This document shows, one piece after another, positions 25,799-34,066 of a stretch of DNA of 64,000 bases. The notes under the pieces were generated by a model. The model was given only the letters and a program-made list of their open reading frames with translations, did no database searches and was not told where the DNA came from. The DNA is from Ahrensia marina (GTDB lineage: Bacteria > Pseudomonadota > Alphaproteobacteria > Rhizobiales > Rhizobiaceae): assembly GCF_001293565.1 (NCBI RefSeq), contig NZ_JXMU01000007.1:62001-126000 (forward strand), written 5' to 3'. Each line of letters begins with the position of its first letter. Position 1 is the stretch's first letter. Made by a program: the position numbers and the translations under genes.

Positions 25799-28498
25799 CT
25801 ATGCCGAGATTTCTTGCGCTTTCATCTCAGGTTGATCGTTCGGTGCCTCCAGCATTCCTGACATCTCTGTGATCGTCAGTTCTATAGTATCAGTTAACTT
25901 CGAAATAATTGACGTGTCCGGCCGCTCGCCAAGGCTGGCTTGCGATTCAATCTCTTCACATATTTGCTGGGCGGCATAGGCACCGGCGCTACTGCACATT
26001 GATTTTAAAGCGTGGGCAAGCTGTTTAAGTTCTTTACTGTCTGAAGCTTCTTCGTAGCAATCAACGAGCGCGCTTAAATTTTCCCCGACTTTATCAATGA
26101 ACATTGAGAACACTTTTGTTCGCATGTCATTGCCGGTTGTCTGGCTTACCATCTCAAACATTGACAAGACATCTTCGGACAAAATCGCGTCTTTCGGTGC
26201 TTCAAAGACGGGTGTTTCCGGGCTTGGAACTGCTAGTTCGTCGCTCTTGAATTTTTCAAAGACATTGCTCAGTTGGGCGACCGTAAACGGCTTGGCGATG
26301 TAATGGTCCATGCCAGCGGTTTTCCATCGTTCTGCTTCTTTGCCGGTAACATGGGCGGTAAGCGCGACGATATGGGCATCTTTACTTAAGCCGTTGCCGC
26401 GAATAGCTGCGGTCGCCTGATATCCATCCATGCCGGGCATCGAACAATCCATAAAGATAATGTCGAATGGTTGCTGCTGGGCGATTTCAACCGCCTGTTG
26501 CCCGCTCTCGGCAAAAATTGCACTTACATTTAATGCACTAAGAGCTTCGCCAAGAACTTCGCGGTTAACCGCATTGTCGTCCACAGCCAACACTTTGAGA
26601 TGCGTATAGTTGCCATCGATCTGTATGCTTGATGATGAGGATGATTTGTTGTCAAGCAAGCTATAATCGTTCTGGTTCAATGACTGAATAATGCGTTCAA
26701 CAGCTTGAAGTCCGAGCGGTAGCTCTACAGCGCCAACAACATTTTCATTGAGCAATACATCACCATGTGAGGCACCATAATCAGACGAAGCGATGATCGG
26801 TGCTTTGTCCAAATTGTTAAGCACAGAAAGACTGCTTTGGGCGCATATAATCAAGTCCGGCTTGTCTGTTTCTGTCTCAAGGTTTGAAACATTCAGGCCG
26901 GCAAGCTCCAGCATATCGTTTATCGCAGTATAGGCGACCTGATTATCATTACGCACAGCAACGTTAAATGCTTGTTTCGGAACTGTACGGATGGCAGGCG
27001 CTTCATGAACAGGCAGTGAAAGCGTCAGGTTAAAGCTTGTGCCTTTACCTTCAACGCTTGTTGCCGAAAGCTCGCCATTCATTGCTTCTGCAAGTCTTTT
27101 GGAAATCGAGAGTCCGAGACCAGTACCGCCATAGTTACGTGTAGTTGACTGATCGGCCTGCGAAAACGCTTCGAATATCGTCGCTAGTTTTTCTTGCGCA
27201 ATACCAATGCCGGTATCTTCAACACTGATGGTGATTGCCTGCTGTTCGGATTGGTCATGCACAGCAACACGAATGAGAACGCCGCCTGTTTCGGTAAATT
27301 TCAAGGCGTTGTTGGTCAGATTGGAAATGATTTGGCCAAGGCGGGTTGGATCACCGATAGACATTTGCGCAATTTCAGGCGCTATCACTATGCCTATTTG
27401 AAGGGACTTTTCATGGGCGCGCGCTGCAAACAAACTCACTGTATCTTCTATGAGTGTTGCCAGCGAAAATGGAATTTCTTCAAGCTCAAGCTTGCCTGCC
27501 TCAATTTTCGACATATCCAGAATGTCGTTAATGATGTGTAGCAATGAATTACCGGATCGCGAAATAACTTCTGCAAAACGTTGCTGGCGCGCCGATAAAT
27601 TTGAAGCTGCCAAGAGCTCAGACATAACAAGCATGCCATTCATCGGGGTTCTGATTTCATGGCTCATCGTGGCCAGAAAGTCGGATTTTGCAGCATTGGC
27701 CTGCCGCGCGTCGTCAGCGGCAATTTTGAGTTCTTCGGTGCGTTGCTGAACTGTAATTTCAAGTGTGTCGCGGTGACGGCGTATGGCATTGTTGCGCTCG
27801 TGAATGGTTTCAAATGCATCATTAAAAGCGGTTGCCAAGACGCCGACTTCATCTTTGCTATCAAATGAAAAACGGGTTGTCAGATCAGGGTTTCGGCCCA
27901 TCGTTAAAAGCTGGCCGGACATCATTTTGATTGGCATTAAAGCGCGGTTAATTGCCCAATAAGCGGCAATCGCAATGAAAAGCCCCGATGCCAGAGCGAC
28001 AAACACCATAAGTATGAAACTTTGCATGAACTTGCCACGCAGCGTTGATATATCTGCATGTATGGCAAGTGTCGCGATCTGCTCGCCGGAAAACCATATA
28101 GGCGCATTTGTTTGCAAAGTGTTCGCGGTGAAAATTGAAATAAGCGAACTTCCATCGAACTTACCGTCACGCCCCAATAAGCCAACGCTGGCGCCCATTT
28201 CGGCAATAGTGCTGCCATCAAGCGCTTTGACAGAGATAAACTTAATTTGCTCAACATCGCTTATGCCACGCAGCACCGTGTAGAGTGCGCTACGATCATT
28301 TTTTGCAACGGCATCCGAGCTTGCAGCGGCAAAGGCAGTTGTTGTCCCTTCAAGCCGCACACGCTCTGCTTCAATGGTTTGAAAGAAGTCGCGGGCTATG
28401 AATAAACCGGCAATCAGGCAAACGCCAAGCATCACAACGCCGGCGACAAGTGCCGAAATTCTGAAGCCGATACTGTTTTTAAGTTCCAGTTTAGTCAT
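25799..28498 (-). CDS. Membrane-bound hybrid sensor histidine kinase with receiver and Hpt domains
   Basis: An 899-residue kinase: membrane span about 13-35, periplasmic sensor region about 40-158, second span about 160-182, HAMP about 185-240, then HisKA with phospho-acceptor H280 (S-H-E-I-R-T-P-M-N-G). HATPase_c (G-T-G-L-G-L-S-I-S) follows, then a degenerate receiver-like stretch without the acceptor Asp. A full receiver comes next (A-V-D-D-N, F-M-D-C-S-M-P-G-M-D-G, K-P-F), and a C-terminal Hpt (A-H-A-L-K-S-M-C-S). The four-step phosphorelay outlet is probably the REC-EAL protein encoded divergently 135 bases away. The sensed signal is unknown. Confidence 0.93.
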   Translation of the reverse strand: MTKLELKNSIGFRISALVAGVVMLGVCLIAGLFIARDFFQTIEAERVRLEGTTTAFAAASSDAVAKNDRSALYTVLRGISDVEQIKFISVKALDGSTIAEMGASVGLLGRDGKFDGSSLISIFTANTLQTNAPIWFSGEQIATLAIHADISTLRGKFMQSFILMVFVALASGLFIAIAAYWAINRALMPIKMMSGQLLTMGRNPDLTTRFSFDSKDEVGVLATAFNDAFETIHERNNAIRRHRDTLEITVQQRTEELKIAADDARQANAAKSDFLATMSHEIRTPMNGMLVMSELLAASNLSARQQRFAEVISRSGNSLLHIINDILDMSKIEAGKLELEEIPFSLATLIEDTVSLFAARAHEKSLQIGIVIAPEIAQMSIGDPTRLGQIISNLTNNALKFTETGGVLIRVAVHDQSEQQAITISVEDTGIGIAQEKLATIFEAFSQADQSTTRNYGGTGLGLSISKRLAEAMNGELSATSVEGKGTSFNLTLSLPVHEAPAIRTVPKQAFNVAVRNDNQVAYTAINDMLELAGLNVSNLETETDKPDLIICAQSSLSVLNNLDKAPIIASSDYGASHGDVLLNENVVGAVELPLGLQAVERIIQSLNQNDYSLLDNKSSSSSSIQIDGNYTHLKVLAVDDNAVNREVLGEALSALNVSAIFAESGQQAVEIAQQQPFDIIFMDCSMPGMDGYQATAAIRGNGLSKDAHIVALTAHVTGKEAERWKTAGMDHYIAKPFTVAQLSNVFEKFKSDELAVPSPETPVFEAPKDAILSEDVLSMFEMVSQTTGNDMRTKVFSMFIDKVGENLSALVDCYEEASDSKELKQLAHALKSMCSSAGAYAAQQICEEIESQASLGERPDTSIISKLTDTIELTITEMSGMLEAPNDQPEMKAQEISA

Positions 28499-28633
28499 CT
28501 TTATTTCCTGTGTTGAAGGAAATCTAAATGAAGAAGGTTAAGAACTGGAAACCGCATTTCGTGGAGTTTATCTGACCGGTTTACGGATTCTTATAGTATT
28601 TCATTTAATCCTGAAGTTTGATCACAGGGTGTA

Positions 28634-29812
28634 TTGTGCGTGAAGACTTTATTACTGGACGATGACCAGATATTTTTAACCGTTGCAGAAACTTGTCTTG
28701 CAAGTTTGGGGGCAGAAATAGTCAAGGCGACAACAGAGGCAGAGATTGCCTTTGATATTGCGCGCACCCAAAATATTGATTTGATCGCTATCGATTTGAA
28801 CATGCCCGAACTTGACGGCTTGGCCGTCTTGCGGACCCTGTCTGAAATGAAATTTCGCGGTGCGTTGATTATTATTTCAGGCGAAAAAAACGCAATTGTG
28901 TCATCAGCGGGCGTTATTGCTGGCAAGATGGGGCTGAAAATTTGCGGAGCAATATCCAAGCCGCTGAACATGGCCAATCTAAGCGAATGTTATCAGCGGG
29001 CTGTCGCACAGGTCAAACATGCGAAACACAGCGTCGACCATATCAAGCTTGTTCAAAAAGGCGACCTGAAGCCATTTTATGAGTTCCAACCCCAAATCAA
29101 TATTCACACTGGTAAACTCATCGGTGTTGAAGCATTGCTGCGCGGATATGATGACAACGGGCAGGTTTTTGGACCGCGAGCTGTTCTTGCCGGTAAGCCC
29201 GAAAATATTTCTGATGCTGAATTTTCTATACAGTTGTTCGATATCTTTTGTTCTGATGTCGCAGCAATGCGCGCAAAAGGTTTTACAAACCGGTTTGCTT
29301 TCAATGCCGACGCTTCGACGCTTGAAAGTCCGAACGCCTTTGAACTGTTTCGTGATTCAGCGCGCGCGCACGAACTTGATCCCAGCGGCATTGTCATTGA
29401 ATTAATTGAATCCCATTTGCCAAAAGATGAAGCCTGGCTGCTGGAAGTGATGGCCAGACTGGGTATTGCCGGGTTTGAAATTTCGATGGATGACTTTGCA
29501 ACAGGTGCCTCAAGTTTTGATTTGCTGCGTGCAGGCGCGTTTAGCGAAGTTAAGCTGGATGCAAGCCTTATTCAAAAGAGCGCAACAGATTCTGCCACCG
29601 CCAAATTTATTGCCGGCGTTGTCGAGGTAGCAAAAGAACTTGATATCCGTCTGATTGCCGAGGGCGTCGAATGCACGGAAGATGTTGATCGGATGCTTCA
29701 GCTTGGCGTTGAATATACGCAAGGCTATTTTATAGCAAAGCCGGCAGGCAAAGATGATTTGCAGACAAGTTATCCATTCGTCGACCCGCAGGCAAAAACA
29801 GCGGCCTGCTAA
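28634..29812 (+). CDS. Response regulator with EAL phosphodiesterase output
   Basis: A 392-residue protein: receiver about 1-120 (L-L-L-D-D-D, acceptor Asp in I-A-I-D-L-N-M-P-E-L-D-G, S-K-P) and EAL about 135-385. The EAL motif E-A-L-L-R, F-N-A-D, I-E-L-I-E-S, D-D-F-A-T-G, V-K-L-D and A-E-G-V-E-C are intact, so active c-di-GMP hydrolysis is likely. The start is TTG 28634 or GTG 28640; both lie at non-ideal distance from AGGG 28626-28629. Divergent from the hybrid kinase, which is the expected partner. Confidence 0.9.
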   Translation: MCVKTLLLDDDQIFLTVAETCLASLGAEIVKATTEAEIAFDIARTQNIDLIAIDLNMPELDGLAVLRTLSEMKFRGALIIISGEKNAIVSSAGVIAGKMGLKICGAISKPLNMANLSECYQRAVAQVKHAKHSVDHIKLVQKGDLKPFYEFQPQINIHTGKLIGVEALLRGYDDNGQVFGPRAVLAGKPENISDAEFSIQLFDIFCSDVAAMRAKGFTNRFAFNADASTLESPNAFELFRDSARAHELDPSGIVIELIESHLPKDEAWLLEVMARLGIAGFEISMDDFATGASSFDLLRAGAFSEVKLDASLIQKSATDSATAKFIAGVVEVAKELDIRLIAEGVECTEDVDRMLQLGVEYTQGYFIAKPAGKDDLQTSYPFVDPQAKTAAC

Positions 29813-29860
29813 GGCTTGCGCTAAGTAAGTCCAGCATCAATTCACAACGCATGAATGGAA

Positions 29861-31216
29861 TCAATCGACCAAGCGGACTTGCGCGTTGGGCCCAATACCA
29901 TCAGGCGCAGGAACGGGTGTGGAATCATAGTCGGAATTGATGATGAGACGGACACCAGCCGTGATTTTTACTTCGTCGGCAACAATTGCTGTCCATGCAG
30001 AGTGGTCGCCGACGGCAGCTTTACATAAAAGACCAAGACCTTGGAGAACGCCGCCAACGAGTTCTGTATCGCATATGCCGTCGCCATCTTCATCACCGCC
30101 AATCGTCAGATTGTCTTCGGGCAGGTAGACGGTGCCGACAAGTTTCTTTGCATCCTTGCTTTCGATTTTGATTTTACGTTTATCCTTGCCAATACTTTTA
30201 GTTGGCTGCGCATAAATCAGAATACCTGCTAGAGGGCCCGTCTCCGGTGCACTTAAAGAGATTTTCGTGTCATTCTTGAATTCAAGGCCGGCCTTATCGC
30301 CGACAAGAACGATGCTCACATTTTCTCCGATGAGTGTTGAGCCTTTTTCGATCTTAAAGTTATTGTCTTTGAAGATATATACGCCTGGCCTCATGGTGAT
30401 GACCGAGTTCTTGCTGATTTTCAACTCACCACAATAAAGTCCCGGTGAAAGAAACTTAACAAGCGACAGAATTTCCAGCTTGTTATTATAGTCGCAAACT
30501 TGACCCTTGATGCTTTCATCAATCAAACGTGCACGCTCTTCCAGCGGGTCTGGCAGGGCAGGGCAATTGGTTACGGGCATTGGATAGTAGTTTCGCGAAT
30601 TACCTTCAAAACCACCACTACTGCACGTTAGCAGGCTTTCGAGCTTTGCATCTTTTTTGAGCGAGACGCCTTTTAAGCTGGAAGAGTTCGAGTAAGCGGC
30701 ACATTCATTTGCGCGTACATAAGCGTCACCCGACATCTGTAATGCTGTGTTAGCATCTTCAGATTGAGCGATTATACATGTGCTTGTGTTGCCTGCGGCC
30801 GAGGCTGTTGCATCAACCTGAATTTGCGGCGTTGGAAAAATGGATGCAGAAAAATACGGGTAATAATCCTGAGAAACAATCACGGTTACCCGTCGTTCTT
30901 TCTCGTCAATCTGTGTTTTGACCTTATATTCGGTTGAATCGCCTTCAGACCGCTGAATGTTTGAAATAACGACTGATTTTGCGACAGCATCGGCGGTTGT
31001 CGTGCTCCAACCTTTAAGCGCCGCTTCTTTTACGGCAGCCAATGCGCCTGCATCAGCAGCATTCTGAATAATGGACTTATGCTGATTATACGCAATGAAA
31101 TCGAGACTGCCCGCAGCCGCGCTCATGAAAACAGGCATTGCGAGCGCTGTTTTGAGAGCGAAGCTTCCGCTTTTTGACGTTTTTAAACGTCGTAGCTGGG
31201 CAAAAAACTTTTTCAT
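29861..31216 (-). CDS. Orphan TadE/TadG-like pilus-assembly-type protein
   Basis: A 451-residue exported protein. The N-terminus is Lys/Arg-rich, then G-S-F-A-L-K-T-A-L-A-M-P-V-F begins a long hydrophobic segment as in TadG pseudopilins, with N-A-A-D-A-G-A-L-A-A-V following. The C-terminal half has stacked short beta repeats (L-S-P-G-L-Y-C-G, I-T-M-R-P-G-V-Y-I-F) and a D-E-D-G-D-G-I-C-D Asp-rich loop that could bind calcium. TadG anchors Flp pili in the envelope, but no other tad or cpa gene is present here. ATG 31216 is preferred; an ATG 18 bases upstream is possible. Confidence 0.78.
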   Translation of the reverse strand: MKKFFAQLRRLKTSKSGSFALKTALAMPVFMSAAAGSLDFIAYNQHKSIIQNAADAGALAAVKEAALKGWSTTTADAVAKSVVISNIQRSEGDSTEYKVKTQIDEKERRVTVIVSQDYYPYFSASIFPTPQIQVDATASAAGNTSTCIIAQSEDANTALQMSGDAYVRANECAAYSNSSSLKGVSLKKDAKLESLLTCSSGGFEGNSRNYYPMPVTNCPALPDPLEERARLIDESIKGQVCDYNNKLEILSLVKFLSPGLYCGELKISKNSVITMRPGVYIFKDNNFKIEKGSTLIGENVSIVLVGDKAGLEFKNDTKISLSAPETGPLAGILIYAQPTKSIGKDKRKIKIESKDAKKLVGTVYLPEDNLTIGGDEDGDGICDTELVGGVLQGLGLLCKAAVGDHSAWTAIVADEVKITAGVRLIINSDYDSTPVPAPDGIGPNAQVRLVD

Positions 31217-31264
31217 TATGTTCACATGACACATATATCCTTACAATCAGGTAAAATCTTTCTC

Positions 31265-32167
31265 TCAAAAATTAGTTAGCCATAGAAGGTAATTGCAGAC
31301 TATTGTTCGCCAAAACGGATCGGTGCGATTGCTTGCTTCATGTAGCGCGCACTTCCCGATACTCGAATTGAACTGCCTTTGATGTTGGAAAAAACGCGCA
31401 TTAATCAGCGAACGAGCACCCATATCTTCACCTTGAACAATGTTTATTTCGCCATCATTCAGCGCGCCGCTGTCTCTTAAGTAGCCGGCGAAAGCGGCAG
31501 CCGCAGCCCCGGTGGCTGGGTCTTCCAATACGCCGCCCGACGCAAAGGCATTTCGTGCATGGTAAAGCCGCTCATGCTCTCTCCAAACAAACATGATTGT
31601 AGTCAGCCTTGCTTTATTCATTAGTTCTCGTCCGGCATCGAGATCGTAATGCATGGTAGAAAGTTTTTCACGGCTGTTTAAGGCAATCACAATATGGTTT
31701 GCGCCCGCCTGAATTAAAGCAGGGTGAATTTGCGGATCAATATCAGCGGCATTATATCCCATCAAATCAAGTGTGGCATTGCGCGTGTCACTTGGCGCAT
31801 CGCTATGTGATGTTGGAGGAGACTGTAAAGACGCACTATAAATCTCGCCGCGCTGGCTTCCTTCAATAGTAATGTCTGTATGGCTCAGAGATAACGTCCA
31901 GATATTAGGGCCAAACTGATCTGCCAGCACTGCCCCCAAAGCGATGGTTGCATGCCCGCAAAATGGCACCTCGCTTTCAGGTGAATAATACCGTGTTGTC
32001 CATTTTCCATTATCGGCCAAAGCGGCAAAAACTGTTTCCGAGTATCCAATCTCCGCTGCGATTTCTTGCATTTTTGCCGGGCTGGGAAGTTGCTCGGCAA
32101 TCATGACCCCTGCTGGATTCCCGCCTATTGAACCATCGCTAAATGCTGCAACTCTGAACACTGTCAT
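31265..32167 (-). CDS. PhzF-family isomerase/epimerase, probable 3' frameshift
   Basis: A protein of the PhzF / diaminopimelate-epimerase fold: G-G-N-P-A-G-V near the start, the catalytic Glu in I-G-Y-S-E-T-V-F, C-G-H-A-T-I-A-L-G and D-P-A-T-G-A-A-A-A-A-F. The 300-residue frame loses family resemblance after A-R-F-F. Removing one base from the A6 run at 31389-31394 (T6 on the coding strand) restores I-R-V-S-G-S-A-R-Y, the typical PhzF ending, and a stop at 31298-31300. So the true product is probably about 289 residues, or the gene is broken. Divergent from an Lrp regulator. The substrate is unknown. Confidence 0.8.
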   Translation of the reverse strand: MTVFRVAAFSDGSIGGNPAGVMIAEQLPSPAKMQEIAAEIGYSETVFAALADNGKWTTRYYSPESEVPFCGHATIALGAVLADQFGPNIWTLSLSHTDITIEGSQRGEIYSASLQSPPTSHSDAPSDTRNATLDLMGYNAADIDPQIHPALIQAGANHIVIALNSREKLSTMHYDLDAGRELMNKARLTTIMFVWREHERLYHARNAFASGGVLEDPATGAAAAAFAGYLRDSGALNDGEINIVQGEDMGARSLINARFFQHQRQFNSSIGKCALHEASNRTDPFWRTIVCNYLLWLTNF

Positions 32168-32286
32168 ATTGTTAATCCTGAATAATTGAACTCCGCATCT
32201 AATTTATCAAATTGAAAAGTTTTCGCCTGATGTTATTTAAGGAATAGAGGTCAATTGTATTAAATAATGCAGGTAAAATTGTAAAA

Positions 32287-32745
32287 ATGCCTAAAGAAGG
32301 AAAATCAGTAGATCGTGTAGACCTGAAAATTCTTCGTGAGTTGGATAGGTCAGGACGCATTTCTTATTCAGAGCTGGCAGCAAAGATAGGCATGTCGAGC
32401 CCGAGCATCACCGAGCGCATAAAGCGGATGGAAAACGCTGGGGTAATACGGAACTTCACCATTGAAATCGACTTGGGAATGCTTGGCTACGCATTAGAAG
32501 CAATCGTGCGGATAAAACCGAGGCCCGGCAACCTGCATATTATCAAGAAAATGATTATCGAAGAAACACGTTTCACGACGTGTGATGCGGTAACAGGGGA
32601 TGATTGTTTTGTTTGCCGGTTGGTTTTTGGCGCCATGGAAGAGCTGGATTTCATCCTAGAGCCTTTTCACGAAAAGGCAGAAACAAACACCGCGATTATT
32701 AAGTCATCGCCCGTGCGTCACCGATTGCCGAAACGCCATTTTTGA
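32287..32745 (+). CDS. Lrp/AsnC-family transcriptional regulator
   Basis: A 152-residue regulator with an N-terminal HTH (residues about 22-50, S-Y-S-E-L-A-A-K-I-G-M-S-S-P-S-I-T-E-R-I) and a C-terminal RAM effector domain (A-V-T-G-D-D-C-F-V). Lrp/AsnC proteins respond to amino acids and often control a divergent neighbour, here the PhzF-family gene across 119 AT-rich bases. The ATG at 32287 has no strong RBS (preceded by AAATTGTAAAA). Confidence 0.92.
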   Translation: MPKEGKSVDRVDLKILRELDRSGRISYSELAAKIGMSSPSITERIKRMENAGVIRNFTIEIDLGMLGYALEAIVRIKPRPGNLHIIKKMIIEETRFTTCDAVTGDDCFVCRLVFGAMEELDFILEPFHEKAETNTAIIKSSPVRHRLPKRHF

Positions 32746-32810
32746 TGACAGCTTGCTAAATTTATCTGGTATGATTGTCGAATAATAACGCTTCAATCGA
32801 CTAAGTGATT

Positions 32811-32896
32811 TGGTGCCAGAAGAGGACTCGAACCTCCACACCCTTGCGAGTACCAGCACCTGAAGCTGGCGCGTCTACCAATTCCGCCATCTGGGC
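32811..32896 (-). tRNA. tRNA-Leu (anticodon CAG) with one-base acceptor-stem deletion
   Basis: An 86-base class II tRNA on the minus strand with encoded CCA. Anticodon stem CCAGC/GCTGG encloses TTCAGGT, giving CAG. There is a long variable arm and T loop TTCGAGT. The 5' acceptor strand is GCCCAGA, but the 3' strand reads TCTGGC instead of TCTGGGC, so one pair is missing. It is either a real defect or a read error in a C3 run. Confidence 0.93.
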
Positions 32897-33092
32897 ACAT
32901 TATGAGTGAGCCGCTTTACGGTTTGGCCGTCCGCAAGTCAATAAGGTAATGGCGACTTGGCCACAAAATCTTTGTGCCTGAAGAAGTTTGATGCCTGACA
33001 AGCACATACTCTTCTGATAGCTCACTCATGTCACCAATTCAGGCAGCTTGGAAAAGTTGTGTGAGGCCCAGCATGAAAGTGGAAAGATACGC

Positions 33093-34001
33093 ATGATAAT
33101 TGTTCTTGGCTCAATCAATCTTGATTTAATTGCGCGTGTGAAAAAGATTCCGCAGCCAGGTGAAACAGTGTCTGGCTCTACGTTCACCAGCGCTCCTGGT
33201 GGTAAAGGGGCCAATCAAGCCCTTGCGATAAAACGGGCAGGGGCCGACGTGGCAATGATTGGCGCAGTGGGTGAAGACGCAAATGCACAGCCGGCTTTGG
33301 CGTTGCTCAAAGTAGCAGGCGTGGATTTGAGCGGTGTGAAAACTGTCCCAGACGAAAAGGTCTCCACCGGGGTTGCGATGATTTTGGTTGATGAAGTATC
33401 GGGAGAAAACCAGATCGCTGTCATAGCAGGAGCAAACGCCCATGCCGATGATGACGGGAAAGGTGCCGCCGCCATAAAGTCAGGCGATAATATTGTCCTG
33501 CAAATGGAAGTGCCGGATGCGGCAAACCGCGCAGCAATAAACGCGGCACAAAGCGTTGGCGCACGCTCAATTCTCAATATTGCTCCTTATGGCGAAGGGG
33601 CAGTGGAACTTGCAAGGCTCGCTGATATTACAATCGCCAATGAAACAGAATTCGATGATCTGAGCGAGGCATTGAAACTGACCGGAAGTGATCGCCGCGC
33701 AAGAGCGCATGATTATAGCAAGACGTTTGGCAAAGGAATTGTCATAACACTCGGCGCAAATGGTGCCCTAGCGGTTATTGATGGTAATGAATTCTCCGCA
33801 AAGTCGCCAAAGATCGAAGCGGTTGATACTGTCGGTGCCGGAGACACGTTTTGCGGTGCTTTTGCTGTTGCGCTTGAAGAGGGTAAATCTATCGAGGCGG
33901 CGCTTGGCTTTGCCTGTGCGGCCGGTGCGCTTGCTTGTCTGAAACCGGGCGCACAGCCAGCCATTCCAATGCGTACCGATATTGATGCGATGATTGCCTG
34001 A
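33093..34001 (+). CDS. rbsK: Ribokinase (PfkB family)
   Basis: A 302-residue sugar kinase with G-S-I-N-L-D-L at the N-terminus, the PfkB signature 1 region G-G-K-G-A-N-Q-A (about 38-45), and D-T-V-G-A-G-D-T-F-C-G-A-F with the catalytic Asp. It phosphorylates ribose to ribose-5-phosphate. ATG 33093 is preceded by GGAAAG; the frame extends 45 bases left without RBS. It converges on a nucleoside hydrolase gene, whose reaction releases ribose, so a salvage link is plausible. Other PfkB sugar or nucleoside kinases remain possible. Confidence 0.86.
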   Translation: MIIVLGSINLDLIARVKKIPQPGETVSGSTFTSAPGGKGANQALAIKRAGADVAMIGAVGEDANAQPALALLKVAGVDLSGVKTVPDEKVSTGVAMILVDEVSGENQIAVIAGANAHADDDGKGAAAIKSGDNIVLQMEVPDAANRAAINAAQSVGARSILNIAPYGEGAVELARLADITIANETEFDDLSEALKLTGSDRRARAHDYSKTFGKGIVITLGANGALAVIDGNEFSAKSPKIEAVDTVGAGDTFCGAFAVALEEGKSIEAALGFACAAGALACLKPGAQPAIPMRTDIDAMIA

Positions 34002-34066
34002 AGCGAGCTGCGAATTACATCGCAATCCGCAGCCGCGTTTCAGGAAAATGGGAATCGTGAACCGTT

